DNA of 5,639 nucleotides from Bacteroidaceae bacterium. GTDB lineage: Bacteria; Bacteroidota; Bacteroidia; Bacteroidales; Bacteroidaceae. The translations under genes and the position numbers were made by a program. Positions 1 to 5,639 of this stretch are shown here, one piece after another. Position 1 is the stretch's first letter. The number at the start of each line of letters is the position of its first letter. Location: contig JAILIJ010000142.1 of the NCBI GenBank assembly GCA_024695315.1, positions 1 through 5,639 of the forward strand. Direction: 5' to 3'. Under the pieces are notes generated by a model. That model ran no database searches and was not told the DNA's origin. It saw only the letters and a list, made by a program, of their open reading frames with translations.

Positions 1-70
1 TATTAGAGCAATCGGTCCGGACGGTATTCAACGTACATTGCCTTCATCCGTAGAAGTCATTATAAACTGA
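1..70 (+). CDS. porM: C-terminal end of probable T9SS protein PorM/GldM (partial)
   Basis: An open frame enters from the left edge (first full codon at 2) and stops at TGA 68-70, giving 22 residues that begin IRAIGPDG and end in EVIIN. The identification rests on two things. The short I-x-A-x-GPDG-x-x-R-x-L pattern followed by a hydrophobic strand is, from memory, how GldM/PorM proteins end. The next gene is porN/gldN, which normally follows porM/gldM in the porK-L-M-N order. PorM is an inner-membrane-anchored protein whose large periplasmic part, with PorL, forms the proton-driven motor that energises the type IX secretion system. Only 16 bases separate this stop from the next start, so the two genes are almost certainly co-transcribed. 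With 22 residues an unrelated beta-sandwich protein cannot be excluded. Confidence 0.7.
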   Translation, partial: IRAIGPDGIQRTLPSSVEVIIN

Positions 71-86
71 TAAAAAAGAATCTTTT

Positions 87-1253
87 ATGAAAAGGATATT
101 ATTTATATTATCACTTCTATTATTTCAGTCTACCCTATTTCAGATTGATGCTCAGCCACAGAAGAGCCGTTTGAATAATGGGACAAATAAGACTGCAAGT
201 AATCGTCGTACAACAACGAGAAGAACAACTGGAAATAATAAATCTGCCCAAAGTCAGACCGCTACAGTCAGTCGTGCAGAATTGATGTTTCCAACGGCTG
301 TAGATGTGCCTCAAGAAGTGGATTGGAGACGTGATCTTTATCGCGAGCTTGATCTTACAAAGGATGAAAATGCCGCTCTCTATTATCCTGTACAGCCACA
401 GGGCAATCAGATGAATCTGTTTAGTCTCATGTTTAAGCTTTTCAGTACAGGAAAATTACCAGTATATAAGTATGACGATGTGCATGAGGATTTCACTCCT
501 TCAAAGCGTATGCATTTCAAGGATTTCTTGGAGAATTTCAGCATTTATTATGAGATGCAAGGAAATTCTTATAAGATAGATAATAGTGATATCCCTTCTG
601 GGCAGGTGCTTAGTTATTATATAAAGGAAAGTAACTATTATGATCAGAATACGGCAACTTATCACACACGTGTCACAGCTCTTTGTCCTATTTATCATGA
701 TAATTTAGGATATGGTTCTGCCCCTGTTGTCGAAAGCGATGAAGAAGGTGGAGAAGTAGATGAATTTAGCTCAGGTTTTGCAGGAACAAAGAAACCTATG
801 TTTTGGGTGAAGTATGAGGATATTGCTCCTTATTTGAGTAGCTATACTATCATGACTTCAAATGTGAATAATGCGGCTGTTATGTCTATGGCTGATTTCT
901 TTGCCACAAACAAGTACAAAGGTACTGTGTACATGACAAATAATATGCAAGGAAAACTGCTATCAGACTTAGCCAAAGGTGGGGATGTAAAGAAGGAGCA
1001 GGCACGTATAGAAAAGGAGTTGAAGGATTTCGAACAGAATATATGGACTACTCCTGTTGATTCTGCAGAACTTGCTCGTCAGGATAGTATTGCTAAGCTG
1101 CAGAATTCAAAGCGTAAGACTGTTTCAAACAGTAACACTCGACGTGGAGAGTCTTCTACAGGCAACACTACTGTACAGAAATCAACTACAAAAGAGAAAA
1201 AGTCAAAGAGTTCATCTTCTCCACGTGTTTCTGTTAGAAGGCAGAGACACTAA
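87..1253 (+). CDS. porN: Type IX secretion system periplasmic ring protein PorN/GldN
   Basis: This is a complete 388-residue PorN/GldN-family protein. In the T9SS, PorN pairs with the lipoprotein PorK in a large periplasmic ring under the outer membrane and is needed to export cargo or, in gliding species, for motility. Residues 1-22 are a typical signal peptide (MKR, hydrophobic stretch, probable cleavage after IDA22). Residues 26-60 are a basic N/T/S/R-rich linker. The conserved core spans about 78-320: VDWRRDLYRELDLT (78-91), LYYPVQP (98-104), NLFSLMFKLFSTGKLPVYKY (110-129), SDIPSGQVLSYYIKE (167-181), TALCP (197-201), MFWVKYEDIAPYLS (238-251) and the ADFF region (269-272). From about 341 the tail is low complexity, rich in K, R, S and T. 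The start at 87 is supported by the signal peptide and an A-rich leader without a Shine-Dalgarno motif. The gene ends the operon: a terminator follows 33 bases later. It uses AGA/AGG arginine codons, unlike the genes downstream. Confidence 0.92.
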   Translation: MKRILFILSLLLFQSTLFQIDAQPQKSRLNNGTNKTASNRRTTTRRTTGNNKSAQSQTATVSRAELMFPTAVDVPQEVDWRRDLYRELDLTKDENAALYYPVQPQGNQMNLFSLMFKLFSTGKLPVYKYDDVHEDFTPSKRMHFKDFLENFSIYYEMQGNSYKIDNSDIPSGQVLSYYIKESNYYDQNTATYHTRVTALCPIYHDNLGYGSAPVVESDEEGGEVDEFSSGFAGTKKPMFWVKYEDIAPYLSSYTIMTSNVNNAAVMSMADFFATNKYKGTVYMTNNMQGKLLSDLAKGGDVKKEQARIEKELKDFEQNIWTTPVDSAELARQDSIAKLQNSKRKTVSNSNTRRGESSTGNTTVQKSTTKEKKSKSSSSPRVSVRRQRH

Positions 1254-1285
1254 GATGAAACAAATTCTTTTTGCAAGAAAAATAT

Positions 1286-1344
1286 AAGCAGAGGACTTGA
1301 AGTGATTTGTGTTTACAATAAAACTTCAAGTCCTCCGCTTTTTT
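1286..1344 (+). terminator. Intrinsic terminator of the T9SS operon
   Basis: An inverted repeat pairs 1286-1303 with 1323-1340: the arms AGCAGAGGACTTGAAGT and ACTTCAAGTCCTCCGCT form 16 of 17 pairs with one A/C mismatch at 1290/1336, plus an outer A-T pair. The loop is 19 nt and a T6 run (1339-1344) follows. It lies 33 nt after the porN stop, so it should end the por transcript and insulate the etf genes. An A-rich stretch on the left (1276-1282) could give weak function on the other strand, but no minus-strand gene needs it. Confidence 0.88.
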
Positions 1345-1433
1345 GTTGTTTTATCCATGTTTCATAAATGGATAAGTTTCAAGTTGGAAATACCCTTTTT
1401 TATTGATGTGTTAAATTAAAAAACGAGTAATCG

Positions 1434-1463
1434 TTGCAATTACGAAAAATAATTGTAATTTTG
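1434..1463 (+). promoter_or_regulatory. Candidate Bacteroidetes-type promoter for etfBA
   Basis: TTG at 1434-1436 and TAATTTTG at 1456-1463 are separated by exactly 19 nt. This matches the Bacteroidetes housekeeping sigma consensus of a -33 TTG/TTTG box and a -7 TAnnTTTG box, with no mismatch in the -7 box. Transcription would start a few bases after 1463, giving a leader of roughly 65 nt before the etfB ATG at 1536. The spacer contains an inverted repeat (CAATTA 1437-1442, TAATTG 1450-1455) that could be an operator. It lies downstream of the por terminator and upstream of the first etf gene, as expected. It is predicted from sequence only. Confidence 0.65.
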
Positions 1464-1535
1464 CCAATGGAATAAATCTTAAATAACACGTGTAAAAACG
1501 TATAAAAAAGCAATAATCCTAATTTAATAAGAAAT

Positions 1536-2345
1536 ATGAGTTTAAAAATTGTTGTGCTCGCTAAACAGGTACCTGACACACGTAATGTCGGCCCTGACGC
1601 GATGACTCCAGAAGGAACAGTGAACCGTGCTGCACTTCCAGCCGTGTTCAATCCTGAGGACCTTAATGCTTTAGAGCAGGCTCTTCGTCTTAAAGATGCG
1701 AATCCTGGTTCTACAATTACGATGATCACTATGGGACTTCCAAAGGCTGCAGAGGTATTGCGCGAAGGTGTGTATCGTGGTGCTGATAAGGGAATTCTCA
1801 TTTCCGATCGTCCCCTTGGTGGTGCAGACACCCTTGCTACAAGTTACACTCTTGCACAGGCTATAAAGAAGATTGGTGATTATGATATTATCCTATGTGG
1901 ACGTCAGGCCATTGATGGAGATACTGCACAGGTAGGACCACAGGTAGCTGAGAAGCTTGGTCTTACACAGATTACTTATACAGAGGAAATCATCTCATTG
2001 GATAAGGCTGCAAAGAAGATCGTTGCAAAGCGTCATATTGACGGTGGTGTGGAGACTGTTGAAGGTCCACTTCCAATCGTGGTAACTGTAAATGGTTCTG
2101 CTGCTCCTTGTCGTACACGTAACGTTAAGCGTGTATGGGCAAACAAGAATATCGAATTCCCAGTTTGGGGAGCTGCTGACATCGATGCAGACCCAGCACA
2201 GATTGGAAAGGCTGGTTCTCCTACAAATGTGAAAGCTGTAAAGAGCATCTCTTTCAAGGCTAAGGAAAACAAGACTCTTACATCAAGTGATGCTGATATC
2301 GAGAGCCTTATTGTTGAACTCATGGAATCTAACACCATCGGATAA
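1536..2345 (+). CDS. etfB: Electron transfer flavoprotein beta subunit
   Basis: This 269-residue protein is the small (beta/FixA-type) subunit of the cytoplasmic ETF heterodimer, which carries electrons to or from acyl-CoA dehydrogenases. It starts with the family's KIVVLAKQVPDT (4-15), has FNPEDLNALEQALRLKD (38-54), and contains the conserved CGRQAIDGDTAQVGP segment (121-135). That segment lies in the nucleotide-binding region, where AMP sits in classical ETFs and a second FAD in bifurcating ones. Residues 164-184 fit the ETF-beta signature as I remember it (A-x-R-x2-D-G-G-x-E-x-V-x4-P-x-V-V-T). RNVKRVW (195-201) and the extended C-terminal arm that wraps the alpha subunit follow. The length is close to the usual 250-270. 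The ATG at 1536 has an A-rich leader (AATAAGAAAT) and no Shine-Dalgarno motif. All arginine codons are CGT/CGC, with no AGA/AGG, suggesting high expression. The stop overlaps the next start in TAATG, implying translational coupling and equal subunit supply. Confidence 0.96.
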   Translation: MSLKIVVLAKQVPDTRNVGPDAMTPEGTVNRAALPAVFNPEDLNALEQALRLKDANPGSTITMITMGLPKAAEVLREGVYRGADKGILISDRPLGGADTLATSYTLAQAIKKIGDYDIILCGRQAIDGDTAQVGPQVAEKLGLTQITYTEEIISLDKAAKKIVAKRHIDGGVETVEGPLPIVVTVNGSAAPCRTRNVKRVWANKNIEFPVWGAADIDADPAQIGKAGSPTNVKAVKSISFKAKENKTLTSSDADIESLIVELMESNTIG

Positions 2346-3385
2346 TGAATAATGTTTTTGTATATTGTGAGCTTGAAGGCAACAAGGTTGCTGATGTAAG
2401 TTTGGAGCTTCTCACTAAGGGACGCAAGCTTGCCAACCAACTTAAGGTACAGCTTGAGGCAGTCCTTGTTGGTTGTGGTCTTGACGGTGTAGAAAGCCAG
2501 GTTCTCCCTTTCGGGGTTGATAAGGTACACATTTTTGATGCAGAGGGTCTTTTCCCTTATACATCACTTCCTCATACATCTGCTGTTGTAAATCTCTTTA
2601 AGGAAGAGAAACCACAGATTTGTCTTCTTGGTGCAACAGTCATTGGTCGTGACCTTGGTCCACGTGTTTCTTCTGCACTCCATTCAGGACTTACTGCCGA
2701 CTGTACACAGTTGGAAATCGGTTCTTTTGATATGAAGGTGAAGAATGCAGCAGGTGAGTTCGAAGACAAGCACTACGAGGATCAGCTCTATCAGATACGT
2801 CCTGCATTCGGTGGTTCAATCATAGCTACTATCGTAAACCCAGAGCATCGTCCACAGATGGCAACAGTACGTGACGGTGTGATGAAGAAGGAGATTCTTG
2901 ATGCAAATTATAAAGGTGAGGTCATCCGACATGACGTAGCTAAGTATGTACCAACAACAGACTATGTCGTTAAGGTTCTTGACCGTCATGTTGAGGCTGC
3001 AAAGAACAATCTCAAGGGCGCACCTATTGTTATTGCCGGAGGTTATGGAGTAGGATCAAAGGAAGGTTTTGATCAGTTGTTTGAATTAGCCAAGGAACTT
3101 CATGCTGAGGTTGGTGCGAGCCGTGCAGCTGTTGATGCCGGTTGGATTGATCATGATCGTCAGATTGGACAGACTGGTGTCACTGTACGTCCTAAGGTAT
3201 ACATTGCTTGTGGTATTTCTGGAGCTATTCAGCATATTGCCGGTATGAAGGAGTCAGGCATCATCATTTCTATCAATAATGATCCACAGGCTCCTATTAA
3301 CCAGATTGCTGACTACATTATCAACGGTACTGTTGAAGAAGTCGTTCCAAAGCTTATCAAGTATTATAAAAAGAATTCAAAATAA
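2345..3385 (+). CDS. etfA: Electron transfer flavoprotein alpha subunit
   Basis: This 346-residue protein is the FAD-carrying alpha (FixB-type) subunit, the partner of the upstream gene product. The N-terminal domain (about 1-200) has the nucleotide-binding-like fold with LLGATVIGRDLGPRVSSAL (94-112) and GLTADCTQLEI (115-125). The C-terminal FAD domain (about 215-346) shows IAGGYGVGSKEGF (230-242), GASRAAVDAGW (257-267, with the FAD-binding arginine R260), QIGQTG (273-278) and the ETF-alpha signature around 285-311 (YIACGISGAIQH, ending ISIN). Most family members end this signature in AIN and begin it LY; here it is SIN and VY. NDPQAPI (312-318) and IADYIINGTVEEVVPKL (321-337) complete the domain. 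The start is fixed by the one-base TAATG overlap with etfB. No intrinsic terminator immediately follows, so some readthrough into the dehydrogenase gene 204 nt downstream is plausible. Confidence 0.96.
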   Translation: MNNVFVYCELEGNKVADVSLELLTKGRKLANQLKVQLEAVLVGCGLDGVESQVLPFGVDKVHIFDAEGLFPYTSLPHTSAVVNLFKEEKPQICLLGATVIGRDLGPRVSSALHSGLTADCTQLEIGSFDMKVKNAAGEFEDKHYEDQLYQIRPAFGGSIIATIVNPEHRPQMATVRDGVMKKEILDANYKGEVIRHDVAKYVPTTDYVVKVLDRHVEAAKNNLKGAPIVIAGGYGVGSKEGFDQLFELAKELHAEVGASRAAVDAGWIDHDRQIGQTGVTVRPKVYIACGISGAIQHIAGMKESGIIISINNDPQAPINQIADYIINGTVEEVVPKLIKYYKKNSK

Positions 3386-3412
3386 AATGGAGTTAAAGTG
3401 AAGTTATAAAGA

Positions 3413-3537
3413 AGTTAAAAAGACGATACCATTATGACAAATTCGTTCACAATTTACGAAAGCTGCGTTCTCCATTGTAGCGAATATAGCAGTAAAACAT
3501 GATGAATGATTCAGAATAAATTCCGTCTTTTTTAACT
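3413..3537 (+). repeat. Long-range inverted repeat spanning the etfA-acd spacer
   Basis: AGTTAAAAAGACG at 3413-3425 is complementary to CGTCTTTTTTAACT at 3524-3537, giving 13 pairs with one bulged T and enclosing 98 nt. Smaller helices fit inside: TTCGT 3442-3446 with ACGAA 3456-3460 or, alternatively, 3442-3453 with 3474-3484. The right arm contains T6, so the whole could act as a large-loop terminator for etfBA, or the enclosed RNA could be a structured leader or processing site for the dehydrogenase message. The outer arms are AT-rich, which raises the odds of chance pairing. Confidence 0.4.
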
Positions 3538-3569
3538 ATAATTTTAATTTCTGTTTAACTACAATTTTA
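3531..3569 (+). repeat. Tandem 16-bp direct repeat upstream of the dehydrogenase gene
   Basis: TTTAACTATAATTTTA (3531-3546) recurs as TTTAACTACAATTTTA (3554-3569), with 15 of 16 identical and starts 23 nt apart, about two helical turns. The pair ends 20 bases before the ATG at 3590, so it probably lies in the promoter or leader of that gene. The first copy contains TATAAT (3537-3542), but I found no convincing Bacteroidetes -33/-7 pair here. It could be a tandem binding site or simple AT-rich duplication. Confidence 0.45.
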
Positions 3570-3589
3570 CTTCTAACAAAAAAGAAAAT

Positions 3590-5299
3590 ATGGCAAATTC
3601 ATATACAGACGTTCCTGAGATTAAGTTCCACATGGATCATCCTTTGATGAAGCGTATCGTGGAACTCAAAGAACGTAACTTCGCCGATAATGGTAAGTAC
3701 GACTATGCTTGTAAGGATTATGAGGATGCTCTCGATAATTATGACAAGCTACTCGAAATTGCTGGCGACGTAAATGCAAATATTATTGAACCAAATGCTG
3801 AGGCTGTTGATGAGGAAGGTCCTCATTGTGAGAATGGACGTATCCGCTATGCAGCTAAGACATACGAGAATCTTGATGCTACAATCAAGGCTGGTCTTAA
3901 TGGTATTACTATGCCTCGCCGTTATGGTGGACTTAATGTACCAATGACAGTCTATTCTGCTATTAACGAGATTGTCAGCGAAGGTGACGCTGGTTTCCAA
4001 AACATCTGGTCGCTCCAGGACTGTATCGTTACTCTATATGAGTTCGGTGACGAAGAGCAGCGTAAGAAGTACATTCCACGTGTTTGTGCTGGTGAGACAA
4101 TGTCTATGGACCTCACAGAGCCAGATGCTGGTTCTGACCTCCAGTCTGTCACTCTTAAGGCTACATTCGACGAAAAGGAAAACTGCTGGCGTCTTAATGG
4201 TGTAAAGCGATTCATCACTAATGGTGACTCTGACATTCACCTCGTACTTGCTCGTTCTGTAGAAGGTACAAAGGACGGACGTGGACTCTCTATGTTCATC
4301 TATGACAAGCGAAATGGTGGAGTAGATGTTCGTCGTATTGAGAATAAACTTGGTATTCACGGAAGTCCAACATGTGAGCTTGTCTATAAGAATGCAAAGG
4401 CTGAACTTTGTGGTTCTGAGAAGTTAGGACTTATTAAGTACGTCATGGCACTTATGAATGGTGCACGTCTGGGTATTGCTGCTCAGTCAACAGGTCTTCA
4501 GCAGGCAGCATACGAGGAAGCACTTGCATACGCTAAGGATCGTAAGCAGTTCGGTAAGGAGATTATCAATTTCCCTGCTGTTTATGATATGATAGCAACT
4601 ATCAAGGCAAAACTCGATGCTGGTCGTTCACTCCTTTACATGACTTCACGTTATGTAGACATCTACAAGGCTCTTGACGATATCTCAAAGGAGCGCAAGC
4701 TCACTCCAGAGGAGCGCGATGAGTTTAAGAAATACTCTAAACTTGCAGACGCATTCACTCCGCTTGCTAAGGGTATGAACTCAGAGTTCGCTAATCAGTC
4801 TACATACGATGCTATTCAGGTTCATGGAGGATCAGGATTCATGCTTGAGTACAAGTGTCAGCGTATCTATCGCGATGCCCGTATCACTTCAATATATGAA
4901 GGAACAACTCAGCTTCAGACTGTTGCAGCCATTCGCTACGTTACAAATGGTTTCTATAATAGTGTAATTAAGGACTTCGAGGCAGAACCAGTTGCAGCTG
5001 ACTATAAGTGCTATGCAGATCGTCTGAAAGCTATGGCAGAGAAGTTTGCAGCATGTACAGAGAAGGTTAAAGAGGCAGCAGATCAAGATTTCCATGATCT
5101 ATGTGCTCGTAAGCTTTACGAAATGGCTGCATTTGTCATTATGGGTCACCTCATTCTTCAGGATGCTCAGAAAGCTCCAGAAATGTTTGGTAAGAGCCTT
5201 AATGTGTTTATCAACTATGCTGAGAGTGAGGTAGAGAAGCATAACAACTATGTTAATCGTCTCGATCCATCACAGGTCGCTTCTTATCGTCAGATCTAA
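3590..5299 (+). CDS. Long-form acyl-CoA dehydrogenase, ETF-linked
   Basis: This 569-residue cytoplasmic FAD enzyme interconverts an acyl-CoA and its 2-enoyl-CoA, with the neighbouring EtfAB as the evident electron partner. Family marks in order: MPRRYGG (108-114), the FAD/substrate loop MDLTEPDAGSD (173-183), RFITNG (207-212), KLGIHGSPTCEL (253-264), MNGARLGIA (289-297), DRKQFG (317-322), the second ACAD signature QVHGGSGF (410-417) through RD (428-429), and IYEGTTQLQ (435-443), where E437 is the expected catalytic base. It is much longer than the usual ~380 residues. There is an inserted, charged helical stretch at about 355-390 and an extra C-terminal helical domain at about 450-569, like the acetyl-CoA-dehydrogenase-type C-terminal domain of long ACADs. 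The IHGSPTC motif, where many short ACADs have IRxSxT, also points to the long subfamily (AcdA/DmdC-like), but substrate cannot be read from this. The ATG at 3590 follows an A-rich leader with no Shine-Dalgarno motif. Arginine codons are all CGN, suggesting high expression. A terminator lies 22 nt after the stop. Confidence 0.93.
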   Translation: MANSYTDVPEIKFHMDHPLMKRIVELKERNFADNGKYDYACKDYEDALDNYDKLLEIAGDVNANIIEPNAEAVDEEGPHCENGRIRYAAKTYENLDATIKAGLNGITMPRRYGGLNVPMTVYSAINEIVSEGDAGFQNIWSLQDCIVTLYEFGDEEQRKKYIPRVCAGETMSMDLTEPDAGSDLQSVTLKATFDEKENCWRLNGVKRFITNGDSDIHLVLARSVEGTKDGRGLSMFIYDKRNGGVDVRRIENKLGIHGSPTCELVYKNAKAELCGSEKLGLIKYVMALMNGARLGIAAQSTGLQQAAYEEALAYAKDRKQFGKEIINFPAVYDMIATIKAKLDAGRSLLYMTSRYVDIYKALDDISKERKLTPEERDEFKKYSKLADAFTPLAKGMNSEFANQSTYDAIQVHGGSGFMLEYKCQRIYRDARITSIYEGTTQLQTVAAIRYVTNGFYNSVIKDFEAEPVAADYKCYADRLKAMAEKFAACTEKVKEAADQDFHDLCARKLYEMAAFVIMGHLILQDAQKAPEMFGKSLNVFINYAESEVEKHNNYVNRLDPSQVASYRQI

Positions 5300-5321
5300 T
5301 TTGATATAAAATATATATTCT

Positions 5322-5360
5322 AAAAAGCCGAACTTCACGCAGAGAAGTTCGGCTTTTTTT
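5322..5360 (+). terminator. Bidirectional intrinsic terminator after the acyl-CoA dehydrogenase gene
   Basis: GCCGAACTTC (5327-5336) pairs perfectly with GAAGTTCGGC (5344-5353) around a 7-nt loop. A5 (5322-5326) on the left and T7 (5354-5360) on the right extend the stem and give a U-tract on either strand. It starts 22 nt after the dehydrogenase stop. On the minus strand it could also stop transcripts coming from the transposase-like frame that ends at 5524. Confidence 0.93.
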
Positions 5361-5523
5361 CGTCAATAATTCTTTCATCCATAAGGGCGGATTCTATTCA
5401 GGTCAGAGCAATTTTTGAATCCCCCATGGTATGACCACTATCTCTAGCTGGATGAGAAACGGTTGAAGAACGAGAAAGTGTGTTTTGTGGATAGTAATAT
5501 TAACGTGAGTTCGATGAATTTAT
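5361..5523. other. Noncoding spacer, possibly including an insertion-sequence end
   Basis: There is no open frame of useful length on either strand. There is a weak imperfect helix (GGATTC 5389-5394 with GAATCC 5417-5422, extendable past one mismatch) and a CCATGG palindrome at 5424-5429. If the minus-strand frame on the right is a transposase, the outer end of its element should fall in roughly 5490-5523, near ACGTGAGTTCGATGAATT (5503-5520). I could not identify a terminal inverted repeat because the other end lies outside the window. Confidence 0.4.
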
Positions 5524-5639
5524 TTAGAAAAGAGTGAGCTGATTATCAGTGGTTTTGATAATATTGATGGCAGGTTTCTTTGGAAAGTAACAGTAAGCTG
5601 CGATGCCAGCAAGTAGATTAACCGTAAAGTTTTGCAGGC
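5524..5639 (-). CDS. C-terminal end of a probable IS transposase (partial)
   Basis: On the minus strand an open frame enters from the right edge and stops at TAA (5526-5524), leaving 37 residues. Key stretches are NFTVNLLAGIAAYCYF, PKKPAIN and the end DNQLTLF. An asparagine-rich helix leading to AGxxAYC, a Pro/Lys turn and a short tail is what I recall from the C-terminal ends of DDE transposases of Bacteroidetes insertion sequences, with IS982-like elements the closest match in memory. The catalytic DDE part would lie outside the window. Whether the gene is intact or a remnant cannot be told. It is separated from the dehydrogenase gene by 224 nt and a bidirectional terminator, so it is convergent and functionally unrelated. 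Confidence 0.5.
   Translation of the reverse strand, partial: LQNFTVNLLAGIAAYCYFPKKPAINIIKTTDNQLTLF

Noticed and set aside
1351..1375. TTATCCAT/ATGGATAA hairpin just after the por terminator
   Set aside because: An 8-bp AT-rich stem without a following T-tract; too weak to call a second terminator or an operator.
1400..1831. 143-codon minus-strand open frame over the etfB promoter and start
   Set aside because: It lies mostly opposite the well-conserved etfB coding region, has no recognisable domain and no promoter or A-rich start context; it is a shadow of etfB codon bias.
2033..2530. 165-codon minus-strand frame opposite the etfB/etfA junction
   Set aside because: It is antisense to two certain genes and its translation is low-information, with no family motifs.
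3434..3502. 22-codon plus-strand frame in the etfA-acd spacer (starts MTNSFTIY, two cysteines)
   Set aside because: A frame this short is expected by chance, its start context is not distinctive, and the same bases are better explained as part of the inverted-repeat spacer.
3952..4360. Overlapping frames on both strands inside the dehydrogenase gene
   Set aside because: All lie within the catalytic domain of a certain gene and have no motifs or start signals of their own.
87..5299. Functional link between the T9SS genes and the ETF/dehydrogenase genes
   Set aside because: A strong terminator and a separate promoter lie between them, codon use differs, and no shared pathway is known; adjacency alone is not evidence.
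5386..5425. Imperfect helix in the spacer after the dehydrogenase gene, considered as a small RNA
   Set aside because: Six pairs plus two beyond a mismatch, a competing GGTCA/TGACC pairing nearby, and no promoter or terminator of its own.
1..5639. CRISPR array, tRNA, rRNA or known riboswitch
   Set aside because: No regularly spaced repeats, cloverleaf-like sequence, rRNA stretches or recognisable riboswitch core were seen on either strand.

Overview
This window looks like chromosome from an anaerobic Bacteroidales, most likely Prevotella or a close relative. The evidence is a PorN/GldN protein of the Bacteroidetes type IX secretion system (T9SS), an A-rich start-codon context with no Shine-Dalgarno motif, a promoter fitting the Bacteroidetes consensus (TTG, 19 nt, TAnnTTTG) and AT-rich intergenic DNA. 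The genus is an inference; Bacteroidales is much more secure.

Layout: (1) Bases 1-1253 are the 3' end of a T9SS operon. They hold the last 22 codons of what is probably porM/gldM, then, 16 nt later, a complete porN/gldN with a signal peptide. A strong intrinsic terminator (1286-1344) closes this unit. (2) Bases 1345-3385 carry a candidate Bacteroidetes promoter and the etfB-etfA pair. The two genes overlap by one base (TAATG) and encode the subunits of an electron transfer flavoprotein. (3) After a 204-nt spacer containing a long-range inverted repeat and a tandem 16-bp repeat comes a 569-residue acyl-CoA dehydrogenase (3590-5299), closed by a near-perfect bidirectional terminator (5322-5360). 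(4) From 5361 to the end is noncoding DNA followed by the C-terminal end of a minus-strand reading frame. That frame resembles a DDE transposase tail and is probably the edge of an insertion sequence.

Function: the secretion genes and the flavoprotein genes are separate transcription units that happen to be adjacent. PorN works with PorK in the periplasmic ring of the T9SS. The acyl-CoA dehydrogenase and EtfAB very probably form one redox module: the dehydrogenase moves electrons between an acyl-CoA/enoyl-CoA couple and FAD, and EtfAB exchanges them with another carrier. No other beta-oxidation gene and no ETF:quinone oxidoreductase is visible here, so the substrate and the direction are open.

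Most of the window is conserved, ordinary biology. The best leads are a near-identical motif upstream of both etfB and the dehydrogenase gene (a possible shared operator), the structured etfA-acd spacer, and the unresolved type (bifurcating or not) of this ETF/dehydrogenase module. I saw no CRISPR array, tRNA, rRNA or convincing novel system.
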